From contig SUGL01000022.1 in assembly GCA_004963905.1 (NCBI GenBank), forward strand, positions 1-64,000: DNA of 64,000 nt. Direction: 5' to 3'. The stretch is from Mesorhizobium sp. GTDB lineage: Bacteria > Pseudomonadota > Alphaproteobacteria > Rhizobiales > Rhizobiaceae. Shown piece by piece: positions 28,541 through 37,438 of this stretch. A program made the translations under genes and the position numbers. Position 1 is the stretch's first letter, and every line of letters begins with the position of its first letter. The notes beneath the pieces were generated by a model that was not told the DNA's origin, made no database searches, and was given only the letters and a program-made list of their open reading frames with translations.

Positions 28541-28975
28541 TCCGTCCCTCAGCCCAAAATTGCGCAACAGTTCGTGAATGTCGTTATTCAATGGCGATCG
28601 CCTTTCGTGGCAGCAGCTTGCGCGTCGTCAGCAGGGCTCGCCGATTCGGGCTCGTCAGCGTTTAGACATGCACAGGACGATACAGATTGAGGTGGTGCCG
28701 ACAATACAGATTGGTGGCTGAGATAACGACAGGAGGCTGACGACTAGGCCGACGCTTCGCTGCCTCTCTCCCGGACGATGACGCACGCCTCAGGGCCGAT
28801 ATGGGGCGCTACTCCTTCATCGTGCAGACTTGCACTGTTTACTTCCTGCCGGTCTCCCGGCGCACTCAAATCCACACTCTTACAGGTCGAAATGGCGCCT
28901 TGAACATCGCAAGCCTCCGAAATTGGTCCTTGGGCTTCGTGCGACACGCTGGAAACCGACACGTGCCAACAGATC

Positions 28976-29026
28976 CTTCAACTAAATTTGCAGAACCTTT
29001 GCGACCGCAGATAGCTGACTATGGTA
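28976..29026 (+). promoter_or_regulatory. Conserved upstream block of ATP-grasp gene 1
   Basis: This 51-nt block aligns without gaps to 33202-33252 upstream of the second ATP-grasp gene (39 of 51 positions equal by hand count), including CAGAAYCTTTRCGACCG. Conservation outside the coding sequence suggests a duplicated promoter or operator. Confidence 0.5.
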
Positions 29027-29119
29027 CTTCGCCGCAAAGTCTGAGGGGTAGGCACGGATAAAAAGCTGATGCCTATTCCCGGTCAGACCGCCGCACCCAT
29101 GCAACGGAGGTTAACCCCA

Positions 29120-30406
29120 ATGACACGAAGAGCGCTCATCCTGGTTGAAGGCCATAGGGGTAACGGTCCGCGATACGTCCAAGCGGCCCAGCGTCTTGGT
29201 CTTCATCCGATTACCCTATCGACTGATCCAGCTCAGTACGAATACCTTGCCGCCGAAATGCTTGAGGCAATTCGGGTCGATACAGACAATCTCGATGCGC
29301 TTATCCGCGAATGTTCCCGCATAGGTGCGACCTATGACATTGCTGGAATTACGGGCTTTGCGCTCCTCGACGAGTCGATCTATGCGACAGTTGGCAAGCT
29401 CTGCCGTCATTTCGATCTACCGGGACCGAACCCCGCATCAATTGAACGGTGCTGTGACAAATTCGCTCAACGTCAGTTCCTCGCGGATGCCGGCGTTCCA
29501 ATACCTGCTTATCGCTTGGCAGCGGATGCGAGGGACGTAGAACGCGCTGCCGCGGAAATCGGCCTGCCGGTGGTTCTTAAGCCAGCCGTTGGCAGCGGAA
29601 GCGTCGGCGTCCGATTGTGCCGCAATGCCGATGAGTTAGCAGAACATACGACCTATTTATTGGGCGGGAAGCACACATGGCGGTCTTCGCCGAGAATACT
29701 GATCGAAGAATTCGCACAAGGCCCCCATTATTACGTTCCTATAATGGGAAATGAGCTCATTGGGATTGAGGCCTCGGACTGCCCTCCACCGCATTTCGTC
29801 TTCCATCGGGGCATCTTCCCGGCTCTGCTGACTCATGATGAGCATAAGCGTATCGCCAAAATTTCGCTGAGCTGTTTGCGAGCTCTCGGCCTTGGCTGGG
29901 GGCCAACGAACATTGAATTCCGATGGACGAAGCGTGGACCAGTCGTCATTGAGGTCAATCCGCGCCTTGGTGCCGGTGCTCCAACGGTTCAGCTGGCTTA
30001 CGGTGTCGATCTCGTCACTGAGCACATCAAGCTTGTCATCGGCGAGGAATGGAATTTGCGCAGAAGGCATTCACACACTGTAGCCTGGCGGTCCTTACTT
30101 CCTGATCGCGATGGCATCCTCGATTGGATCACTGGCGACAGTCGGGCCGCTGCTATACCAGGTGTCGCCGAGGTCAAATTGTATGTCAAACCGAAGACCT
30201 CAATCGTGAGGAAAGGCGACTACCGAGACTGTATTGGACATATCAAGGCCGTCTCAACAAGCCCGGCTCGGAGCGAGGCGATACTTCAGCGTGCCGTCGA
30301 CTCGATCAGTTGGTCGATCACACCATTTCCGACGTCTGGCGGAGAGAAACAATCTGCGGCCCTTCAACTTCCTGCACCGACGCAGGTGGCGCCAGGTAAG
30401 AGGTGA
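29120..30406 (+). CDS. ATP-grasp ligase, copy 1
   Basis: 428 residues from ATG 29120 (GGAGGT 10 nt upstream; an in-frame ATG at 29069 is less well placed). N-terminal Rossmann-like part: ALILVEGHRGNGPRYVQAAQ. Central ATP-grasp domain: LPVVLKPAVGSGSVGVRLCR (ATP-binding Lys and glycine loop), ILIEEFAQGPHYYV, and the metal-binding motif GPVVIEVNPRLGAG. C-terminal domain (about 300-420) resembles those of carboxylate-amine ligases of the L-amino acid ligase/carbamoyl-phosphate-synthase-like group. It should join a carboxylate to an amine with ATP via an acyl phosphate. A paralogue lies at 33315-34547, with an IS66 element between. No peptide-carrier genes adjoin. Product unknown. Confidence 0.85.
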   Translation: MTRRALILVEGHRGNGPRYVQAAQRLGLHPITLSTDPAQYEYLAAEMLEAIRVDTDNLDALIRECSRIGATYDIAGITGFALLDESIYATVGKLCRHFDLPGPNPASIERCCDKFAQRQFLADAGVPIPAYRLAADARDVERAAAEIGLPVVLKPAVGSGSVGVRLCRNADELAEHTTYLLGGKHTWRSSPRILIEEFAQGPHYYVPIMGNELIGIEASDCPPPHFVFHRGIFPALLTHDEHKRIAKISLSCLRALGLGWGPTNIEFRWTKRGPVVIEVNPRLGAGAPTVQLAYGVDLVTEHIKLVIGEEWNLRRRHSHTVAWRSLLPDRDGILDWITGDSRAAAIPGVAEVKLYVKPKTSIVRKGDYRDCIGHIKAVSTSPARSEAILQRAVDSISWSITPFPTSGGEKQSAALQLPAPTQVAPGKR

Positions 30407-30586
30407 TCGTCGCCTTCCAGGGGCACGATTCGGGCAGTGGGCGACTCGCGTTATGACAGAGACAACCTGAAAGCGTCGCCGATAATGGGTCGGCGCTGCG
30501 ACCTCGACTCGGCAAGGGCACATCGGCGTCAGTATCAGAGGCTAGCTATGTCCCTTCAAGCATGTAGCGAACTGCGGCGGCGTGAT

Positions 30587-30594
30587 ACCTACAG
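30587..30594. repeat. Target-site duplication of IS66 (left copy ACCTACAG)
   Basis: ACCTACAG directly precedes the left inverted repeat at 30595 and is repeated at 33076-33083 directly after the right end. Eight bases is the standard IS66 duplication length. Confidence 0.9.
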
Positions 30595-30678
30595 GTAAGC
30601 GGTGTTTCGGGACCATCTTTCGGGAGTGATGTCGATCTGTGAGGTTGCCGGTTCTGCATTGGAATCGGAGATCGGCTT

Positions 30679-31113
30679 GTGTCTGGACTTGACCTTACGC
30701 TTGACCCGGAGCGGCAGCCTCGACGTTTCGAGGTGATCAACGGTGCTGGCGGCCGGCGTCGGTGGTCTGGGGATGACAAAGCGCGGATCATCGCGGAGAC
30801 GCTGGAGCCGAATGCAATCATTTCCGAGGTCGCCCGCCGTTATGGTCTCAGGCCGCAGCAGGTCTTCGCCTGGCGCCGCGAAGCGCGCAAACAGGCCGCT
30901 TCGGTGCAGCAAGATTCTCCTGCCTTTGTGCCGGCGGTTGTGGCGGCGGCGGAACCTGTAGCCAGCCGTTCACCGAAGCAGCGAAAACGGCAAGCCACCC
31001 GAGATGCCGGCATGATCGAGCTTGAGATCGACGGCATCGCGACGCGCGTCGGCCGGGGCGCCGATACCAAGACGGTGGCCGCAGTGATCCGCGCGCTGAA
31101 GGCGACGTCGTGA
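30679..31113 (+). CDS. tnpA: IS66 TnpA accessory protein
   Basis: 144 residues. HTH-type IS66 OrfA: RRWSGDDKARIIAETLEPNA, SEVARRYGLRPQQVFAWRRE, and a C-terminal part IELEIDGIATRVGRGADTKT. Its stop overlaps the tnpB start (ATGA type, GTGATC), normal for IS66. It appears intact but cannot support transposition without the other products. Confidence 0.9.
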   Translation: MSGLDLTLDPERQPRRFEVINGAGGRRRWSGDDKARIIAETLEPNAIISEVARRYGLRPQQVFAWRREARKQAASVQQDSPAFVPAVVAAAEPVASRSPKQRKRQATRDAGMIELEIDGIATRVGRGADTKTVAAVIRALKATS

Positions 31114-31464
31114 TCGGGCCGACGGGAGCGGTCAAGGTCATGGTGGCGACGAAGCCGGTTGACTTCCGCAAGGGCGCGGAGGGATTGGCGGCGCTGGTGC
31201 GAGAGACGATGGGGGCCGATCCGTTCAGCGGGGCCGTCTACGTCTTCCGGGCGAAGCGGACTGACCGGATCAAGCTGATCTTCTGGGACGGCACCGGCGT
31301 CTGCCTATGCCAAGCGTCTGGAGGATGGAGAGTTCCGCTGGCCGAAAGTGCATGACGGCATGATGCGGCTGACGGCCGCACAGCTCTCGGCGCTACTCGA
31401 AGGGCTTGACTGGCGGCGAGTCCACGAGGCGCGCCGGACCCGCGTTCCAGCCCAGGCGGGCTGA
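31110..31464 (+). pseudogene. tnpB: IS66 TnpB, frameshifted
   Basis: Starts MIGPTGAVKVMVATKPVDFR, with KGAEGLAALVRETMGADPFS, then loses frame after IFWDGTGVCL. The normal continuation KRLEDGEFRWPKVHDGMM appears in another frame to a stop at 31464. IS66 Orf2 is usually about 115 residues. Confidence 0.85.
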
Positions 31465-31534
31465 CCCGCGACGAAGTGAATCAGGTCGGATTCCGCTGTC
31501 GCGGGCTGTCGGCGAATATGGTCTGATCCCTGTC

Positions 31535-33062
31535 ATGGCGATGACTGCTGACCAGCTTCCCGACGATCCGGACGCGCTGAAGGCGATGGTCCTGGCGCGC
31601 GACGTCGAGAACGCCCGGCTGATCCAGATCATCAAGGAATTGCAGCGCCACCGCTTCGGCCGGCGTGCTGAGATGCTCCCCGAGGATCAATTGCTGCTGG
31701 GACTCGAAGAGGCCGAGCAGATCGAGGCGGCCGGTGAGGAAGAGACGGAGCAATCTGCTCCCGCAGAGCGCCAAGCAAAGGCCACGAAGCGCCGAGCGAA
31801 CCGGGGCGCGCTGCCGCCCCATCTGCCGCGCGTGGAGATGGTTGTCGACATCGAGGACCGTACTGCCCGTGCTGCCGCAATGGGTTACATCGGATCGGCG
31901 AGGACGTGAGCGAGCGGCTCGACATCGTGCCGGCGCAGCTGCGTGTGATCGTCGTGCGTCGGCCCAAATATGCCTGCCGCGCCTGCGAGGATGTTGTGGT
32001 TCAGGCTCCGGCGCCGGCCCGACTGATCGAGGGTGGTCTTCCGACCGAGGCGACGGTTGCCCAGGTGCTGGTGTCCAAATATGCCGATCACCTTCCGCTC
32101 TATCGTCAGGCGCAGATCTACGCCCGGCAAGGAATCAATCTCGATCGCTCCACGCTCGCCGATTGGGTCGGCCGCGCCGCCTGACACCTGCGTCCGGTGC
32201 ATGAGCGGCTGCTTGGCAAGCTGAAGTCCTCGCCAAAACTCTTCGCCGATGAGACGACCGCGCCAGTGCTCGATCCGGGCCGCGGCAAGACGAAAGACAG
32301 GCCAACTCTGGGCCTATGCGCGTGATGATCGGCCATGGCAGGGAGCTGACCCGGCGGGCGTCGCCTATGTCTACGCACCCGACCGGAAGGCCGAGCGTCC
32401 GATCGCTCGCAGGCTTCACCGGAATCTTGCAGGTCGACGGCTATGGCGGCTATCGCGTGCTGGCCGACAAAAGCGGCGTCACGCTCGCCTTCTGCTGGGC
32501 GCATGAGCGTCGGCGCTTTTATGAACTGGCAGCAGCCGGTCCCGCGCCGATCGCCAGCGAGGCGCTGAGACGGATCGCCGAACTCTACAGAATAGAGGAC
32601 GACATCCGTGGACGATCGGCCGAGCAGCGCCGTGCCATGCGCCAGGATAAGAGTCGGCCGATCGTCGCCGAACTCGAGCCGTGGCTGCAAGAGAAGCTCG
32701 GTCTGATCAGCCAGAAGACCAAGCTGGCCGAGGCCATCCGCTACACGCTCTTCCGTTGGGAGGGGCTTACGCGCTTCCTTGACGATGGTCGCATCGAGAT
32801 CGACAGCAATGTCGTCGAACGCTCGATCCGTCCGATCGCGCTCAACCGCAAGAACGCGCTCTTCGCAGGCTCTGACGGCGGCGCCGAACACTGGGCAGTC
32901 ACCGCCTCGCTGATCGAAACCTGCAAGCTCAATGGTGTCGAACCGCTCGGCTATCTCGCCGATGTCCTCACCAGGATCGTCAACGGCCACCCCAACAGCC
33001 AGATCGACGACCTGCTGCCTTGGGCTTACATCCCGGCTCCCGAGCTCAAGGCCGCGGCCTGA
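31535..33062 (+). pseudogene. tnpC: IS66 TnpC transposase, frameshifted and interrupted by a stop
   Basis: N-terminal part KAMVLARDVENARLIQIIKE and LQRHRFGRRAE in the first frame. It shifts near 31890 to SERLDIVPAQLRVIVVRRP (zinc-finger-associated region), meets a TGA at 32182 where Trp is expected, shifts again near 32295, and ends in a third frame with VDGYGGYRVLADKSGVTLAF, CWAHERRRFYELA, and IEIDSNVVERSIRPIALNRK. DDE residues are present but split between frames. Confidence 0.85.
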
Positions 33063-33075
33063 GAACAGCGCTTAC

Positions 33076-33083
33076 ACCTACAG
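33076..33083. repeat. Target-site duplication of IS66 (right copy ACCTACAG)
   Basis: Exact copy of 30587-30594, immediately outside the right end of the IS66 element. Confidence 0.9.
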
Positions 33084-33201
33084 GACCATCTGCCAACGTC
33101 AGGCGCGCCTCCGCCATTTGCTCAACTGCGCCTCACGGCGCAACAGAAATGGCCGAGGCTCTCTTCGTTTGACCGCGGATACCGAACTATTGCAATAGAT
33201 T

Positions 33202-33252
33202 CTTCAAAAGACTTTACAGAATCTTTACGACCGTAAATCGCCGACAATGGTA
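33202..33252 (+). promoter_or_regulatory. Conserved upstream block of ATP-grasp gene 2
   Basis: Gap-free counterpart of 28976-29026. It lies 62 nt before the start codon here and 93 nt before it in copy 1. Confidence 0.5.
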
Positions 33253-33314
33253 GATCCATCCAAAGTCTTCACGCTGAAACCTCCGACGAGCACGCAAAAG
33301 GACGATCGACACCA

Positions 33315-34547
33315 ATGGCAAGAAGAGCGCTCATCCTAATTGAAGGCACAAGGGCCAGTGGCCCGCTTTACGTCAAAGCGGCTCGGCGTCTTGGTCTTCA
33401 TCCAATTACCCTGTCGGCTGATCCAACTCGGTATGACTATCATTCGCCGGAAAGGCTTGAGGCAATTCGGGTCGATACAGACAATCTCGATGCGCTGATA
33501 CACGAATGTTCCCGGCTGCGTGAAACTTATGACATTGCTGGCATCACGGGCGCCCTGGAAGCGTTCTATGCCACCGTTGGCAAGCTCTGCAGGCACTTCG
33601 AGCTACCGGGACCGAACCCTGCATCCATTGAACGATGCTGCGACAAATTCACTCAACGTGAGCTCCTCGCGGATGCCGACGTTCCAGTGCCGTCTTACCG
33701 CTTGGCAACGGATGCGTCGGAGGTTGAAAGCTCTGCCGCGGAGATTGGTCTGCCTGTGATTGTTAAGCCAGCCGTAGGCAGCGGAAGCAGCGGTGTCCGA
33801 TTATGCCGCAACTTCGATGAGTTGGCCCAACATACGACCTATCTGTTGGGAGGGAAGCACATCTGGCAGTCGTCGCCGAGGATACTGGTCGAAGAATTCG
33901 CAGAAGGCCCCTATTATTGCGCCGACATAATGGGAAATAAGGTCACTGGAATTACCGCCGCTGAGTTCGACCAACCACCGCATTTCGTCTTTCGCGAGTT
34001 GACCTATCCAGCTCCGCTGACTACTAATGAGCAGGAGCGTATCATCGATGTTTCACTGAGCTGTTTACGAGCTCTTGGCCTTGGCTGGGGGCCAACGAAC
34101 ATCGAATTCCGTTGGACGAAGCGTGGCCCAGTCGTTATCGAAGTCAATCCGCGTCTTGCCGGTGGGACCGTTCCTCAACTTGTTCATCTGGCTTACGGTG
34201 TCGACCTTGTCACCGAGCACATCAAGCTCGTCATCGGCGACGAATGGGATTTGCGCAGGAGGCATTCGCATGTTGCGGCCGCGCGGAAACTACTTTCTGA
34301 TTGCGATGGGATCCTCGATCGGATCGATGGCGACAGTCGGGCGGCTGCTTTATCAGGTGTCGCCGAAGTCAAGTTGTATCTTGAGCCCAAAACGCTGATC
34401 GTCAGGAAAGGCGATTACCAAGACTGCATCGGACATGTCATCGCTGTTTCACCCAGCCTTGCTCAGACCAAGGTCATACTTCAACAAGCAGCCGACTTAA
34501 TCAGTTGGTCGATGACACCACTTCCGGCCATTGGTGAACAGGAGTAA
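33315..34547 (+). CDS. ATP-grasp ligase, copy 2
   Basis: 410 residues, closely related to copy 1 along its whole length. N-terminus ALILIEGTRASGPLYVKAAR; ATP-grasp motifs LPVIVKPAVGSGSSGVRLCR, ILVEEFAEGPYYCADIMGN, and GPVVIEVNPRLAGG. Differences concentrate in the region that would contact substrates (for example DIMGNKVTGITAAEFDQPPH against PIMGNELIGIEASDCPPPHF), so the two may use different partners. AAAAGGACG lies about 12 nt upstream of the ATG. Single-gene unit with its own copy of the conserved upstream block. Both copies appear intact, which argues for retained function after duplication. Confidence 0.85.
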   Translation: MARRALILIEGTRASGPLYVKAARRLGLHPITLSADPTRYDYHSPERLEAIRVDTDNLDALIHECSRLRETYDIAGITGALEAFYATVGKLCRHFELPGPNPASIERCCDKFTQRELLADADVPVPSYRLATDASEVESSAAEIGLPVIVKPAVGSGSSGVRLCRNFDELAQHTTYLLGGKHIWQSSPRILVEEFAEGPYYCADIMGNKVTGITAAEFDQPPHFVFRELTYPAPLTTNEQERIIDVSLSCLRALGLGWGPTNIEFRWTKRGPVVIEVNPRLAGGTVPQLVHLAYGVDLVTEHIKLVIGDEWDLRRRHSHVAAARKLLSDCDGILDRIDGDSRAAALSGVAEVKLYLEPKTLIVRKGDYQDCIGHVIAVSPSLAQTKVILQQAADLISWSMTPLPAIGEQE

Positions 34548-35084
34548 TTACCTGCCGCTCGCCTCCCTCACTAGCGGAGGTGGCACTAAGTACGACGCGA
34601 CGGTCGCCGCTGTTCAAATTGCCTAGCATATGGCTGGCCTATGGGATCTTACGCTTGGTCCCGCGCTTGACGGCAGCGATGATTTTGTCGGATCGGCCAG
34701 ATGAAGGGCTTGGGCTGCTGGTTGTGCTCGGCGAGGAAGCGTTGATGACTCTAGACGTCGTCGAAGGAATGGAAGACGCCATTTTGCAGCCGAGCCGTTC
34801 TGCTAGACGTATCCATTTTTCGATTACCTTTTTTATATCGAATTGACTGTGTCTCCGAAACTTAAAGATTTGCCCAGGATATCTCCCTCGCCATCCGCAC
34901 AATGCACTATTTTTCTCGCAGAGAAAGATTAGGCATCCCCTCAACGCCGTCGGTCGGCACTCCTCGAAGCTGAGAGACGGCAGTCATAAGGCAAGAGTTA
35001 CAATCCGTCTTAATCGAATCGAATAGCCCTCGAAAAAATCAAGAGTCTTTTACAAGGTTGCATCGTTTAGTCGCTCGTAAACGC
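34548..35084. other. Non-coding stretch after ATP-grasp gene 2
   Basis: About 540 nt with no convincing gene. A minus-strand frame around 34640-34940 has a protein-like beginning (RYPGQIFKFRRHSQFD) that may be a transposase scrap, but I cannot assign it. The region between 34850 and 35060 is AT-richer than its surroundings. Confidence 0.35.
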
Positions 35085-35530
35085 TCAACTGGAAAAGAAG
35101 TCGAAAACCGGCGATATCACATCGCGTGTTAAGGCTAAAGGCCCTGACGGCGTCGCACGTATGGCGGCTACATCGATCTGGCGCGGCTTCGGAGCCGAGT
35201 GATCAAACTCAACAGGGCCGAGAAGCGCGTGCCGAGCGTCAGCATGACATACGCCGCTTGATAGAGTGCGGTTCGCACCATTCCATCGCCGACTTTGGTC
35301 ATGCCGCCGTCGATGTCGGTCTCGCCGGATTGAGATTTTCTTGGCGTCAGTCCGAAGTACGCACCGACGGTTCGGGATTTCGCAAACCGCCCGATCCACT
35401 GCCGAGCGATAGGTGAGCGCCACCAGGGCTCCGACACCCGTGCGCATCAGCCGCTGGCAGACAGGATCGGCACGAACGATTTTCAGCATGGCGCGGTGCA
35501 GGCGGGTAAACTCGTTCCACAATACGCCCG
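35085..35530 (-). pseudogene. IS110/IS1111-group transposase remnant
   Basis: Minus-strand frames give MRTGVGALVALTYRSAVDR, then TVGAYFGLTPRKSQSGETDI, GGMTKVGDGMVRTALYQAAY and VMLTLGTRFSALLS. This is the transposase_20 domain of the IS1111 group. Frameshift near 35400; both ends missing. Confidence 0.75.
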
Positions 35531-35821
35531 GGCCTACAGCATCGCGCCGACAACTGCCCGCCTCAAGCTCGACGCGGATGATCGAAAGTCCAAGATCAGC
35601 AAAATGCTGCGACAGTGCTCAGGCGCTCAGGCTCACTCGCCACCTTTGTTTCGCTTTCGCTGACACGGGGCGCAGAGCTTGAGGAGGGCAACCTGAGCGG
35701 GCGAACTCGGCCTGGCGCAGATGATATGTCGGAGGGTTTGCATAGCACAGCTTACGTCAACTACCAGATGCCGTAGCATCGGCCCGTGTTCGACTAGTTT
35801 AGAAACCACACTGCTGGGAGA

Positions 35822-36520
35822 ATGCATCGGCATGGAGGTAACGTGACGACGTCGGACGTTTCGAACTTCATCTGCGCAGCATACAAACTGGCGCGCAAGT
35901 CCGGTCTCCACATCACGACGGGAGACGATTTTGAGGAGTATGTCGGGATCACTGGCAGGCTTCCCGGAAAGACACCGACTGATCCAAACTTCCGTCCGGA
36001 CTGTTCTGACCTTCTACCTGGAAAAGCTTTTTGGATCATCGGGCGGGACCGACAAGACAGGATAGCGCATGTCCAAGCAATGCGGCTGTACGATCTCTCG
36101 AATACAAGTCTTGACGAGCACCTTGAAACGCTCAGAGCCTTCTTCGCGGACCCTCATCTCAAAGCAGGCCCTGGTTCTTCGTGTACCTGCTATGCACCGT
36201 CCGCTCGAGGCATTACCGGGCGTGTAGCATATCGCGGCGACCTCTGGCTGCGGGAGGATTTTCGGGGACGCGGTCTCCTGGCCTTCCTTGGTCAGATCGC
36301 ATTTGGACTGGCCTGGGCTAAATGGGCTCCGGATTTCATTTGCGCGCTGGTTGCTGGCTGGAACATCGAAAAAGGCGTAGCAGATCGCAACGGCTATGTG
36401 CACAAAGAGCCGCATGGCGCAATCCTGCGCCTGCCCGCGCAGGGAATATACGAAGAAGACTGGCTCGTTTGGTTGACCCGAGAGGATATGCTGAAGATAC
36501 TTTCACGTGCTTCCGAATGA
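35822..36520 (+). CDS. GNAT-fold-like protein of unknown function
   Basis: 232 residues. The middle resembles an acetyltransferase core: GKAFWIIGRDRQDRIAHVQA (beta-hairpin) and GDLWLREDFRGRGLLAFLGQ, a R/Q-x-x-G-x-G/A-like acetyl-CoA loop followed by a helix. No membrane segment or signal is seen. A GTG at 35843 with GGAGGT just upstream is an alternative start. It is flanked by IS110 and IS256/IS21 debris and stands alone, yet the frame is clean over 230 codons. The assignment to GNAT is by motif shape only. Confidence 0.6.
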   Translation: MHRHGGNVTTSDVSNFICAAYKLARKSGLHITTGDDFEEYVGITGRLPGKTPTDPNFRPDCSDLLPGKAFWIIGRDRQDRIAHVQAMRLYDLSNTSLDEHLETLRAFFADPHLKAGPGSSCTCYAPSARGITGRVAYRGDLWLREDFRGRGLLAFLGQIAFGLAWAKWAPDFICALVAGWNIEKGVADRNGYVHKEPHGAILRLPAQGIYEEDWLVWLTREDMLKILSRASE

Positions 36521-36703
36521 CGCGATCGCGCAATCAGAACGGAATAGCGGCGGACTACTCTCCTGAAAATGACAGCTGCGCAGCATGCAGACCTGATGTC
36601 GAGAAACAGATCCTGCGGGGCAGAAGCTGATGCGGATTGCACGACAAGCTTTCAATTCTAAACCTCGGGACCATCACGGTGTAACGAGGTATGTGTTTGA
36701 GGT

Positions 36704-36770
36704 TGTGCAAATTCGTTGAAAGAGGATCGGTTGGCTCGGGTGATGTTCGACCTCACCTGATCATTCCGTG
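36704..36770 (+). mobile_element. Solo left end of an IS256-type element
   Basis: TGCAAATTCGTTGAAAG and the following 50 nt align with 49559-49625 directly upstream of the IS256 transposase start (TGCAAATTCGCTGAGAG ... GTGTTCAACGTCACC). Here no transposase follows; the sequence joins IS21 debris instead. Confidence 0.5.
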
Positions 36771-36789
36771 CTCTATGCGCGCGTGTCAA

Positions 36790-37029
36790 GCCTATTCGAG
36801 AACCTGGCGCGGGCCACTGCCTCGATAACCGCTTTCCCCGTCTCATCGACAAGCTCACCCGCGTCTAATTGCTTGTTCTCGACGACTTGGGGACTCACAG
36901 CCCCACCGACCAGCAGCGCTTCCACCTTTTCGAAGTCATCGAGGAACGCTATCGGCGAAAATGCACCCTGATCACCGCCCAAGTCCCGGGGGTAAGATGG
37001 CATGACCTGAATGCAGACCCCAACCGCTA
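36790..37029 (+). pseudogene. IS21-family IstB ATPase remnant
   Basis: Plus-strand translation gives RFPRLIDKLTRV, a stop, then [40 protein letters not shown] and [12 protein letters not shown]. This is the Walker B/sensor region of IstB helper proteins. Both ends and the Walker A part are missing. The minus-strand frame across it is a shadow. Confidence 0.7.
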
Positions 37030-37438
37030 GATCAACATGGACGATTTCAAGGAGCACAAAAAGCCCATGCTCAAGGCGCCGGATGACCAGCTTCATGGCC
37101 ACCCCCAATTTGCTGAACTTGACGCACGGCACCGAGGGATTTGACCGCAAGTTCACCGTCGCAGTTCGCGTCAGGTGGGGCAGGACTCTTTCGTTACGTT
37201 GTTCGTCGACGTCTGCACGCAGATTTGCTGCACGACGTTTTGCCTAGATCGAGAGGCGCGGCTATAACGAGCCCTCGCACGCAGTTATTATGCAGGCGTG
37301 CACCTCTATGATCGCTAGGGCCAGCTGTCTCGCGACAGTTAGGTCGGTAGAGGCTGCCGCCCGGTGCAGGCGGACGCTCAACGCAATTACACGCCGCCGG
37401 GGAGGCGGGAAACTTCGGTCGACCAGGGAAACCGAACT

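Larger units (their letters stand above)
30595..33075 (+). mobile_element. IS66-family insertion sequence, complete ends, degraded genes
   Basis: Left end GTAAGCGGTGTTTC and right end, read inward on the other strand, GTAAGCGCTGTTCTC are imperfect terminal inverted repeats. Both sides are flanked by ACCTACAG. Inside lie tnpA (intact), tnpB (frameshifted) and tnpC (a stop and frameshifts). The element separates the two paralogous ATP-grasp genes. Confidence 0.9.

Noticed and set aside
28976..29026. Sigma-54 promoter in the ATP-grasp upstream block (TTTGCAGAACCTTTGCG)
   Set aside because: The -24 GG element is missing in both copies of the block.
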